A DNA stretch of 14,327 nucleotides from Flavobacteriales bacterium UBA5869 (GTDB lineage: Bacteria; Bacteroidota; Bacteroidia; Flavobacteriales_D; Crocinitomicaceae), in the NCBI GenBank assembly GCA_002432565.1, contig DJFP01000048.1:31304-45630 (forward strand), in the 5' to 3' direction. Positions 8,776 to 14,327 of the stretch are shown here, piece by piece. Positions within the stretch are counted from its first letter, which is position 1; each line of letters opens with the position of its first letter. The notes under the pieces were generated by a model that saw only the letters and a list, made by a program, of their open reading frames with translations, did not search any database and was not told the DNA's origin. The position numbers and the translations under genes were made by a program.

Positions 8776-8791
8776 AATCAGAATTCTGATT
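8776..8791. repeat. Perfect 16-bp palindrome between convergent genes
   Basis: AATCAGAATTCTGATT reads the same on both strands. It lies between the permease stop (8771-8773) and the stop of the convergent stress gene (8798-8800). As RNA it could fold a 6-bp stem with a 4-base loop on either strand. It is short, A/T-rich and has only a weak TAAAA/T context, so it may be a weak bidirectional terminator or a protein-binding palindrome. Confidence 0.35.
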
Positions 8792-8797
8792 AAAAGG

Positions 8798-9277
8798 TCA
8801 GTGACGTGCTATTCCCAAATGACGTCCTTCAATAATCCGTTCCACATGGTCGATCTCTTCATCAGATCCGTCGTAGAAGAGCAGAAAACGGCCTTCCTTT
8901 AAATGCTGTTCGTACTCAATATGGTCATCTTTTACTCCCAGATCTACTAAAATAGTAGCAAATCCGCCGGTAAGTACACCAACCTGGAAACCGGCTAATG
9001 CACCTACGATTGCTCCTGCCCCAAATAAAATACCAAGTCCCGGAATGGCAAATAGCCCAACACCGGTGAGAACTCCCAAAGTGGTACCGATTACCGTTCC
9101 GGCAGCGACCGGTGCAGCAACCAAAGCCGTATTGGATTTAACATGCACGTGGTCATCAACAATTTCTGCATGACCGACCAACGAAACTTTCGACATATTT
9201 ACACCGCTTTCGCTTAATGCCTCCAGTGCTTTGACTGCCTGGTCGTGAGAATCGAATATGGATATACTTTTTTTCAT
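8798..9277 (-). CDS. General stress protein, YflT/DUF1269-like, glycine-rich
   Basis: 159 residues. The N-terminal part (1-40) begins ISIFDSHDQAVKALEALSES, the pattern of the YflT (general stress protein 17M) domain. Residues about 53-108 are a hydrophobic Gly/Ala/Val-rich stretch that could form a membrane-embedded glycine-zipper hairpin. The C-terminal part (about 113-155: DLGVKDDHIEYEQHLKEG, then a strand RFLLFYDG) has the alternating pattern seen at the end of the same family, where a loop-forming hydrophobic block splits the domain. Biochemical function is unknown for the family; members are induced by general stress. It is transcribed alone, converging on the permease. The start MKKSISIF at 9277 is the only sensible ATG. 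Confidence 0.75.
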   Translation of the reverse strand: MKKSISIFDSHDQAVKALEALSESGVNMSKVSLVGHAEIVDDHVHVKSNTALVAAPVAAGTVIGTTLGVLTGVGLFAIPGLGILFGAGAIVGALAGFQVGVLTGGFATILVDLGVKDDHIEYEQHLKEGRFLLFYDGSDEEIDHVERIIEGRHLGIARH

Positions 9278-9304
9278 GACTTCCGAATTAATGAGTTAAC
9301 TCTT

Positions 9305-9332
9305 AAAATTTACGGAATTTCATAACGCGTAA
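9305..9332 (-). promoter_or_regulatory. Possible Bacteroidota-type promoter for the stress protein gene
   Basis: Reading the - strand, TAAATTTT (9305-9312) is one base off the Bacteroidota -7 box TAnnTTTG. TTA (9330-9332) lies 17 bases upstream, one base off the -33 TTG. The start codon is 27 bases downstream. Both elements are imperfect, so this is tentative. Confidence 0.3.
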
Positions 9333-9352
9333 GGGATAATGTTTGTTAAGAA

Positions 9353-9384
9353 AAATGCGCAGAGTCTTTGGATTCTGCGCATTT
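9353..9384 (-). terminator. Strong intrinsic terminator of the T9SS-exported protein gene
   Basis: AAATGCGCAGA (9353-9363) is exactly complementary to TCTGCGCATTT (9374-9384). Three more pairs (one G:T) close the stem to a TTTG loop at 9367-9370, giving about 14 bp. On the - strand the hairpin runs into a TTTTT tract (complement of 9351-9355), as expected of a Rho-independent terminator. It sits 20 bp past the stop at 9405-9407 and insulates the stress gene downstream. Confidence 0.88.
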
Positions 9385-9404
9385 ACCGTGGTGTAGCAAA
9401 AAAG

Positions 9405-10895
9405 TTATTCTACAATCAGTTTTCCGGAACCGGAACCATTTTTTCCGGATACCTGGTAGAAATAAATTCCAGGTTTAGCAGATAAATCAATGGTAACGAC
9501 TTTACCCGATGTGTTTTGGTCCATAACCTTAGCTCCAAGCTGATTATATATCACCACTTTCTCAATCAGTTCGGAAGCGGAGATCTGAACCGTTCCTTTG
9601 GAAGGATTGGGCCACGCAGTTAAACCCGTGAGCTCTGAAAATTGGTTTAATCCCAGTGTTTCAGGCGCAATCTTTACCAGATAGGCATCACCGAAAGCAC
9701 TGTTCCATCCGTTGCTTTCTGCGTTATAGTTTCCTTTCCCGGTTACCAATACCTGGTTATCAGAAGTAGCGATGCACGAAAGTCCCCAGCAGTGTGAACC
9801 GGTATAGATAGACCCATTATAGTATGGCCCGATTTGATTCATGGCATAAGCATTCATGATCTGCCCGTTATCACTGATACAAAATAAAGCCATTTGTCCG
9901 CAATTTTGAGGAGTATTGGTGGGATCATTGAAATTTTGATCAATTTCTCCCGCAGCAACGAAACCATTCGCAAAAGGAACCATATCATCGCAAAATCCAA
10001 AGTTGATCGGGTTTCCGTTGTGTGTATTCATCATTGAAATGGACAAACTGTCGCCGGTATTAGAAGCTACACGAAGTACGGAAGGATAAACGATATTGTT
10101 CTGACCCCAGGCACATGCAACCAGGTAATCTCCGGCACTATTTTTCACCATTTTCACTTTTCGATCTCTCCAAAGTGAATTACGGACATATTTTTTTGTC
10201 CAGTGAACAGTTCCGTCCGAAACAGCCAGTTTTGTTACTGCCAGGTCATACATCCACCAATCGGCACCGGCATAGCCGCTCATAACCACATCCGATCCGT
10301 CAAGTATCATAGAAGTAATACCAATCACCTCGCCGGCATAATCGTGAGACCAGCTTGCAGTAAGATTTCCTGGAGTGAAACGTTTCACAATTCCAATTGC
10401 TGAATTCTGTCCGTATGAAAGTATGTAGTCACCATTGGCTAACTGAACATGGGCAAAATAACTATATCCCGAGGCCGGTCCCATAGGTCCGTAAAATGAA
10501 GATATCGTATCACCGTTATTCTCATTGAGTTTCACAAACGTCAGTCTTCCATAGATTGTTTCAAAAGCTCCATACAGGTCATTGTTGTTATCCCGGTATA
10601 GTTTTGAAAGGTTACTGAAGTTCCCGTAAGCAGCTCCATAATAACGCGTCCAGAGCGAATCTCCATTAGCACTTACTTTAGCCATGTATGCTACCCGTGG
10701 TGACTTTTCTGCAATTCCACCGATGAGGTAACCGCCATCGCCGGTTTCAATAGTGGTTGTTGCGGTCTCTGCAGTATTATTAACGGCATGATTGGAGTAG
10801 ATGTATTCCTTTTGCCATTGTATTTGACCAAAGGAAAGGCTTGAGACGGCTAAAGCGATCAAAAACAAAACGAAGTGAGCGTTAAACTTTTTCAT
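9405..10895 (-). CDS. Secreted repeat protein with T9SS type A C-terminal sorting domain
   Basis: 496 residues. The start at 10895 gives a clear signal peptide: MKKFN, hydrophobic core HFVLFLIALAVSS, and likely cleavage near SLSFG/Q. An upstream extension to a TTG at 10979 would bury the signal peptide behind 28 residues and is rejected. The middle (about 25-410) has repeated blade-like stretches such as GDGGYLIGG, GDYILSYG, VVMSGYAG, GDYLVACA and GFVAAGEID, spaced roughly 40-60 residues apart. This suggests a beta-propeller-like fold of the kind found in many Bacteroidota surface proteins. The last ~80 residues are a classic Por-type sorting domain: LTAWPNPSKGTVQIS, VVIYNQLGAKV, then IDLSAKPGIYFYQV and a final GKLIVE. 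The protein is expected to be exported by Sec, then T9SS, and cleaved for release or surface anchoring. No enzymatic motif was seen, so the role is unknown. Monocistronic. Confidence 0.88.
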   Translation of the reverse strand: MKKFNAHFVLFLIALAVSSLSFGQIQWQKEYIYSNHAVNNTAETATTTIETGDGGYLIGGIAEKSPRVAYMAKVSANGDSLWTRYYGAAYGNFSNLSKLYRDNNNDLYGAFETIYGRLTFVKLNENNGDTISSFYGPMGPASGYSYFAHVQLANGDYILSYGQNSAIGIVKRFTPGNLTASWSHDYAGEVIGITSMILDGSDVVMSGYAGADWWMYDLAVTKLAVSDGTVHWTKKYVRNSLWRDRKVKMVKNSAGDYLVACAWGQNNIVYPSVLRVASNTGDSLSISMMNTHNGNPINFGFCDDMVPFANGFVAAGEIDQNFNDPTNTPQNCGQMALFCISDNGQIMNAYAMNQIGPYYNGSIYTGSHCWGLSCIATSDNQVLVTGKGNYNAESNGWNSAFGDAYLVKIAPETLGLNQFSELTGLTAWPNPSKGTVQISASELIEKVVIYNQLGAKVMDQNTSGKVVTIDLSAKPGIYFYQVSGKNGSGSGKLIVE

Positions 10896-11164
10896 AATTG
10901 AGGTATAATGATTATCAGTGGCAAAATTGTCCTCAAATTCAGAAGTGTACAATACGGCATATGAAGTATTAAATGACAATTCTAAAAATCAGTAATCAAA
11001 GATCAGTATAAAAGGTCCTGCTTTTAGTGTTGTTTTTGGAAGATAATCGCGACTAATTGTTATTTATTAAACATTAATAGCGATTTATTTTAAAAATATT
11101 ACAAATACAAAATATATATAAATCGAGATAGTTGATCATGTAAACCATCCGTTTTTTACAAACT

Positions 11165-11172
11165 TATATTTG
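11165..11172 (+). promoter_or_regulatory. Perfect Bacteroidota -7 box without a -33 partner
   Basis: TATATTTG matches the Bacteroidota primary-sigma -7 consensus TAnnTTTG at every fixed base. No TTG lies 17-23 bases upstream; the nearest, at 11132-11134, is 30 bases away. Initiation would fall near 11178. Given the A/T-rich surroundings a chance match is possible, but it stands about 75-95 bp before an orphan terminator. Confidence 0.4.
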
Positions 11173-11177
11173 ATTCA

Positions 11178-11264
11178 GAAGACATGAAAATTAGATTTTG
11201 AAAGTAGGTAAAACCCTATGTGGTAAATCGAGTGGTTAGGTGAGAGGGGCGTAAAGCCCCTTTT
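11178..11264 (+). ncRNA. Candidate ~87-nt small RNA or attenuated leader
   Basis: Speculative. The interval is bounded by a -7 box upstream and an intrinsic terminator at its end, and holds no usable reading frame: the ATG at 11184 meets a stop after five codons. It contains a small potential stem, TAGG (11207-11210) with CCTA further on. Two readings fit: an independent short RNA, or the 5' leader of the small membrane protein gene at 11394 with premature termination. Boundaries are approximate, and no known RNA family was recognised. Confidence 0.3.
11245..11264 (+). terminator. Orphan intrinsic terminator, rightward
   Basis: AGGGGC (11245-11250) and GCCCCT (11256-11261) form a 6-bp G/C-rich stem with loop GTAAA, followed at once by TTTT (11261-11264). 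Only the + strand has the T-tract. No protein gene ends upstream on this strand, because the neighbouring gene runs leftward and starts at 10895, so the terminator must serve an unannotated transcript or act as an attenuator. Confidence 0.65.
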
Positions 11265-11393
11265 GAATCACATTACCCCTGGGAGCAAGAATGAGTAATA
11301 AAATGGGTTAGTTATTTTCCTTTTCCATAGTATAATTTTTTAAGTGATACCGGGATTCTGAAAAGTTTGGAGTCCGACATTAAAAAGAAGATT

Positions 11394-11546
11394 ATGAGAG
11401 TAGCAATAAGTACATTATCCATTTTGGTAGCCATGGGATGGTCTATCGGATACTTTAAGTTTGAGGCAGGGGCTCCTATTCATTTAACACTTGTTGTTGC
11501 AGTGTTCGCGCTAATTATGCAATGGCTTCCGAGTAGTAAACCCTAG
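11394..11546 (+). CDS. 50-residue Lmo0937-like small membrane protein
   Basis: A gene too short for most gene callers. It encodes 50 residues beginning MRVAISTLSILVAMGWSIGY and ending IMQWLPSSKP. Two hydrophobic helices (about 4-21 and 30-46) flank a short loop containing GAPIH. This layout (helix, IGxF-like turn, small loop with a conserved His, second helix) is that of the Lmo0937/DUF5670 family of tiny membrane proteins, which are common near stress genes in Bacteroidota. Function is unknown. An A-rich AAAAAGAAG just upstream of the ATG is consistent with a Bacteroidota initiation region. The next gene follows 127 bp downstream. Confidence 0.72.
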   Translation: MRVAISTLSILVAMGWSIGYFKFEAGAPIHLTLVVAVFALIMQWLPSSKP

Positions 11547-11673
11547 TAAATAAGGTCAACTGGCAAAACGTGATTCTTTGTTAACCGGAATTAAGATATT
11601 GGTTATCAATTGTTAAATGGTTTGCAGAGTCGTTTTGAATAGTTTACCTTAACAGAATTATACACAACATACT

Positions 11674-12270
11674 TTGAGAATTTACGTGAAGTTCATGGTA
11701 GGTAGTCGCTGCTATGAAAAAATAGGAAAAGAGCTGACGAAATGGGGCATGGCCTCGGAAGTTAGCCAGGGAGTGCTTGAATTTCATAAAGAACCAGACG
11801 GAATGCAGTTGCTTCAGTTAAAGGAGATTCTTTGTGAAATGGGCTATGAGGTTGTTGACGAGGGAAACAGCGAAGAACTGGATAAGGTTTCTGAGTTGAT
11901 CAAAAAGTTGATCTACAGGTATCCGGAATTGCCAGTTAGCGGTTACCCCGAGTACTTATTGGCAAAGGGAGTACTAAATTTTGGAATGATACAGCTTTTT
12001 TCGCAGGTACATGGAATGGATTTGGTTCAGTATGCAACTATACAGCAAGTAGAACGGATCAAGGAAATGCTCTTGTATGAAGATCGAAAATTGAAGGAAA
12101 TAGTTGAAATTTTTCATTTCAAAAGTAAAGGTCAGCTGAAAAGGACCTTTGAAAGAATTACCGGTTTAACACCGAAATTCTATAAAGACATTAGGAATAA
12201 ACGTTCAAAGGTCCGTGAAGAGAGTGGATCTGGCGAAATGATAAGTGCGGTAAAAGAAATAAATGGATAG
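11674..12270 (+). CDS. AraC-type regulator with degenerate HMA-like N-terminal domain (paralog 1)
   Basis: 198 residues. Residues 1-62 (RIYVKFMVGSRC, then helix, strand, helix, strand) resemble a ferredoxin-like HMA metal/regulatory domain. The usual MxCxxC is MVGSRC at 8-13, so the first Cys is lost and only Cys13 remains. Residues about 90-175 align with the AraC HTH: QQVERIKEMLL, then a divergent second HTH (LKEIVEIFHFKSKGQLKRTF) and the signature GLTPKFYKDI. Residues 176-198 are a charged tail absent from paralog 2. The start is TTG at 11674: the next upstream in-frame codons reach a stop (11650-11652) without an ATG, and the first internal ATG (11695) would delete the first beta-strand that aligns with paralog 2. 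Probably a DNA-binding regulator; ligand unknown. Confidence 0.78.
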   Translation: MRIYVKFMVGSRCYEKIGKELTKWGMASEVSQGVLEFHKEPDGMQLLQLKEILCEMGYEVVDEGNSEELDKVSELIKKLIYRYPELPVSGYPEYLLAKGVLNFGMIQLFSQVHGMDLVQYATIQQVERIKEMLLYEDRKLKEIVEIFHFKSKGQLKRTFERITGLTPKFYKDIRNKRSKVREESGSGEMISAVKEING

Positions 12271-12472
12271 GGTTGACGCACAAACCCTGGAACAATAAAA
12301 ATAAATGAGATATAAAAATTAGAAATTATGGTGCATTGAAAATTGGGTAAAGACAATTCGACAACTTGAATTTGGTGGGTCCTTGCACAACAAAACATGT
12401 GAAAGTAAAATGAAAGCAAAGACCTGACTTATTTCCGGCTAACACATTTATGAATATTAAACTTTATTTGAT
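12271..12472 (+). other. 202-bp spacer between the two paralogous regulators
   Basis: No reading frame of note and no hairpin with a T-tract was seen, so the two regulator genes may or may not be co-transcribed. It is A-rich on the + strand. TGAATTTG near 12366 and TTTATTTG near 12463 each differ from TAnnTTTG by one base, without a properly spaced TTG. I see no good promoter. Confidence 0.45.
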
Positions 12473-13021
12473 TTGAGATTATATATTAAATACATGGTCA
12501 GTGCCAGGTGTAAAATGGTGGTACAGTCCGAATTAGAAAAATTAGGGGTTCAATGCGCTACAGTGGACCTTGGAATAGTAGAAACCCTTACCGATCTTTT
12601 ACCAGAAGAATTGGAAGTACTTAGAGTAAACTTGTCAAAAGTGGGATTAGAACTCCTGGAAGACAAAAAAAGACAACTGGTCGTCCAAATGAAGGACGCT
12701 ATCATTGATTTGATCTATCATTCAGAAGAGATTCCGAATATCAATTATTCAGAATACCTGAGTGAAAAACTTGGACATGATTATACTTATTTGTCCGGAA
12801 TTTTTTCCGAAGCAAAAGGAATCACGGTGCAGCAATTTATTATACTGAAGAAAACGGAACGTTTAAAAGAGCTTTTAGCGAATAGCGAAATGAGCCTGGC
12901 TGATATTGCTTATAAGCTTAATTACAGCAGTGTTGCGCATCTTTCCAATCAATTCAAGAAAAATACTGGATTAAGTCCCTCGAATTACAGGGAAATGATG
13001 ATGGAAAAAAGAGTTAGCTGA
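12473..13021 (+). CDS. AraC-type regulator with degenerate HMA-like N-terminal domain (paralog 2)
   Basis: 182 residues, homologous over its length to the gene at 11674. N-terminal ferredoxin-like part 1-65 starts RLYIKYMVSARCKMVV; the metal motif MxCxxC is MVSARC (8-13), with Ser at the first position and Cys13 kept. The C-terminal AraC domain (about 90-178) is far more canonical than in paralog 1: TERLKELLANSEMSLADIAY, then YSSVAHLSNQFKKNTGLSPS and NYREM. It is therefore the more likely functional DNA binder. Start is TTG at 12473: an in-frame stop at 12458-12460 rules out anything further upstream, and the ATG at 12494 would remove the conserved first strand. A terminator follows about 50 bp after the stop. 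Confidence 0.85.
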   Translation: MRLYIKYMVSARCKMVVQSELEKLGVQCATVDLGIVETLTDLLPEELEVLRVNLSKVGLELLEDKKRQLVVQMKDAIIDLIYHSEEIPNINYSEYLSEKLGHDYTYLSGIFSEAKGITVQQFIILKKTERLKELLANSEMSLADIAYKLNYSSVAHLSNQFKKNTGLSPSNYREMMMEKRVS

Positions 13022-13069
13022 TAATCGAATTTGCGAACAAACTATTCAGTGAACACACCCTTTAACCCG

Positions 13070-13101
13070 AAAGCCGGTATATCTCTTTTATGCCGGTTTT
13101 T
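13070..13101. terminator. Intrinsic terminator between convergent genes
   Basis: AAA and CCGGTATA (13070-13081, with one bulged G at 13073) pair with TATGCCGGTTT (13089-13099), including one T:G pair, around a 7-base loop. TTTTT at 13097-13101 follows on the + strand. It ends the second regulator gene. The stem overlaps the stop codon of the leftward membrane protein gene by only a base or two, so it may also act on that transcript, although the T-tract is better on the + strand. Confidence 0.75.
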
Positions 13102-13444
13102 AGTTGCCAAACGTATACACCAATAAAAAGATGAAACCGGTAACCGCCAATAAACCGTGAACAACCGCCAACCCCTTGGGTAAAGAACGACCTGTCAGAT
13201 CTCGGACAAAAAGTATGACACCCCCTAAAGCTGTAATTATAAATAGAATTACGATCTGAACCGTATCGGCTCCTGCCTGGACCATGTCTACAATCAATAA
13301 TACAAGTGCTGCTGCTGCTAGTAACCCGTGAGTAATAGCTGCCCCTTTGGGTACCGGTTTCTTTTGCAAAACCAGGGATAACATATAAAGCCCTATGAGT
13401 GCGGCTGTTGCAAACAACCCGATTGCTGTGTAAATTAATTCCAT
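13100..13444 (-). CDS. Small four-helix membrane protein with internal duplication
   Basis: 114 residues from the ATG at 13444 (MELIYTAIGL). A longer reading from a TTG at 13483 would overlap the upstream gene and adds a polar, non-conserved stretch, so it was rejected. Four hydrophobic helices lie at about 3-26, 36-55, 60-80 and 92-111. The two halves repeat: PVPKGAAITHGLLAAAALVLL (30-50) matches SLPKGLAVVHGLLAVTGFIFL (87-107), with PKG and HGLLA identical. The His in each repeat lies at the start of a helix. I do not recognise the family. It begins 19 bp after the Rieske-FAD oxidoreductase gene, so the two are probably co-transcribed. Paired intramembrane His residues next to a redox protein could hint at cofactor or quinone contact, but that is speculation. 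Confidence 0.75.
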   Translation of the reverse strand: MELIYTAIGLFATAALIGLYMLSLVLQKKPVPKGAAITHGLLAAAALVLLIVDMVQAGADTVQIVILFIITALGGVILFVRDLTGRSLPKGLAVVHGLLAVTGFIFLLVYTFGN

Positions 13445-13463
13445 ATTCAGTGTATTATTTGTT

Positions 13464-14327
13464 TCACAATTTCTTCGAGGCAAGGTCTTTCAATGCAGGA
13501 CCTTCGATCACTTTTCCGTCTATATCGAACCGGCTGCCATGACAAGGACAGTCCCAGGTTTTTTCAGACTGATTCCAGTTCACAATACATTTCATATGCG
13601 TGCAAACCGCCGAAACGATATGAAGTTTGAAATCTTCGTCTTTATAAACAGCCAGTTTTTCATGATCGGGTGAAATAACTTTCCCTTCTCCGGGTTTTAT
13701 TTCACTAAATAGTTCATGGTCTACATTCCATGGCATATCTTTTAGGTACTGAACGATCACATCCGTGTTTTCAATAATGAAATTCTTGGCTGAACGAACA
13801 GGAGTAAACCTTCCGGCTCGGTAAATATCTTCCCATGGGTTTGTTTTTTTTAGTAACTGATCCGATACAATCATCGCTGCAAGTGTACCGTAAACCAATC
13901 CGTCTGAGGCAAAACCCGTCATGAAATAAATGTGCTCGCCGTGTTTTCCGATATAAGGCAGGGAATCGGCAGACCGATATTGCTGTCCACCCCAAAAATA
14001 CTTGATTTCGGAAACATTCACGCGTTCTTTCAGGTAGTTCTCAAGACCCGAAATATACTTTTGAGTGTCCTCGTGCTGCCCGGTTTTAAACTTATCACCG
14101 ATAGCCATTACATAATGTTGTCCGTCGTTTGCAAAAGATCTCACTGAATGCTTAGGACTATCCAATCCCCAAAAGATTCCGCCGGGAAAAGACGCGTCAT
14201 TGACTGCCGCAGCAACTCCGAATTCCCGGTATGGGGCAAGGAGTGTCTGTACCATGAACGAACCAACGGGTGTATGTGTTGCCAATAGGATTTGATTGGC
14301 TTTTAGTGTTCCTTTTTCCGTTTTAAG
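13464..14327 (-). CDS. FAD-dependent oxidoreductase with C-terminal Rieske [2Fe-2S] domain, 5' end outside window
   Basis: 287 C-terminal residues are visible. The frame stays open to base 14327, so the start and the N-terminal FAD-binding Rossmann part lie outside; family members are around 500 residues. The visible part begins in the DAO-type (glycine-oxidase-like) fold (ATHTPVG, FWGGQQYRSADSLPYIG, YFMTGFASDGLVYGTLAAMI, typical of the second FAD-contacting segment). It ends in a Rieske domain: Cys-Thr-His (VCTHMKC), 15 residues, then Cys-Pro-Cys-His (DCPCHGSRFD), which is the complete C-x-H...C-x-x-H cluster ligand set. Likely a cytoplasmic or membrane-associated redox enzyme passing electrons between FAD and the iron-sulfur centre; the substrate is unknown. 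First visible gene of a two-gene unit with the membrane protein at 13100-13444. Confidence 0.92.
   Translation of the reverse strand, partial: LKTEKGTLKANQILLATHTPVGSFMVQTLLAPYREFGVAAAVNDASFPGGIFWGLDSPKHSVRSFANDGQHYVMAIGDKFKTGQHEDTQKYISGLENYLKERVNVSEIKYFWGGQQYRSADSLPYIGKHGEHIYFMTGFASDGLVYGTLAAMIVSDQLLKKTNPWEDIYRAGRFTPVRSAKNFIIENTDVIVQYLKDMPWNVDHELFSEIKPGEGKVISPDHEKLAVYKDEDFKLHIVSAVCTHMKCIVNWNQSEKTWDCPCHGSRFDIDGKVIEGPALKDLASKKL

Larger units (their letters stand above)
10896..11393. other. 498-bp gene-free interval
   Basis: Lies between the divergently read T9SS protein gene (- strand) and the small membrane protein gene (+ strand). I found no credible protein gene on either strand. The stretch 11050-11130 is extremely A/T-rich. 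The right half contains a perfect -7 box at 11165-11172 and an intrinsic-terminator hairpin at 11245-11264, both reading rightward and listed separately. A T-rich element TATAATTTTTT just before 11340 could be a -7 region for the small membrane protein gene, but no -33 partner was seen. No convincing promoter was found for the leftward T9SS gene. Confidence 0.6.

Noticed and set aside
10896..10979. N-terminal extension of the T9SS-exported protein to a TTG
   Set aside because: It would place 28 polar residues in front of a textbook signal peptide.
12458..12480. -7 box-like TTGATTTG at the start of the second regulator
   Set aside because: It overlaps the start codon itself, so it could not drive a transcript that includes it; it also misses one consensus base and has no -33 partner.
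13445..13483. N-terminal extension of the small membrane protein to a TTG at 13483
   Set aside because: It overlaps the Rieske-FAD gene and adds polar residues; the ATG at 13444 starts directly at the first helix.
1..14327. CRISPR arrays, tRNA/rRNA genes, IS elements, phage genes
   Set aside because: Looked for regularly spaced repeats, cloverleaf-like segments, transposase motifs and terminal inverted repeats; none seen.

Overview
The window looks like chromosomal DNA from a member of the Bacteroidota, probably Flavobacteriales or a relative. This rests on a secreted protein with a type IX secretion (T9SS) C-terminal sorting domain, A-rich leaders in place of clear Shine-Dalgarno sites, a perfect TAnnTTTG -7 box at 11165-11172, and moderate GC. 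No phage, transposon, CRISPR or tRNA signal was found. Both ends cut through genes: cphA at the left and a Rieske-FAD oxidoreductase at the right.

Region 1 (1-4161, + strand) is a cyanophycin module. It holds cyanophycin synthetase (cphA, 5' truncated), cyanophycinase (cphB) and an isoaspartyl peptidase/asparaginase (iaaA). Together they would polymerise Asp and Arg into a nitrogen, carbon and energy reserve, cut it to beta-Asp-Arg dipeptides, and hydrolyse those to free amino acids. The genes are 14 bp apart and then overlap by 8 bp.

Region 2 (4193-8773, + strand) follows after only 31 bp. Ku and a three-domain LigD (phosphoesterase, ligase, polymerase) form a complete bacterial non-homologous end-joining pair. 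An APC-type amino-acid permease starts 10 bp after ligD. No convincing terminator separates any of these six genes, so storage, end joining and amino-acid transport may share a transcript.

Region 3 (8798-10895, - strand) holds a YflT-like general stress protein and a T9SS-exported repeat protein with a very strong intrinsic terminator. Region 4 (10896-11393) has no protein gene, but it contains a -7 promoter box and an orphan intrinsic terminator about 90 bp apart, a candidate small RNA or attenuated leader.

Region 5 (11394-13021, + strand) holds a 50-residue Lmo0937-like membrane protein and two neighbouring paralogous regulators. Each regulator joins an HMA-like N-terminal domain, with a half-lost CxxC, to an AraC-type HTH, and each appears to start at TTG. 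Region 6 (13100-14327, - strand) is a two-gene unit: a FAD oxidoreductase with a C-terminal Rieske domain, then a small four-helix membrane protein built from an internal duplication.

Taken together (inference), the window reads as a stress and stationary-phase survival neighbourhood: nitrogen storage, template-independent repair, stress-type membrane proteins and dedicated regulators.
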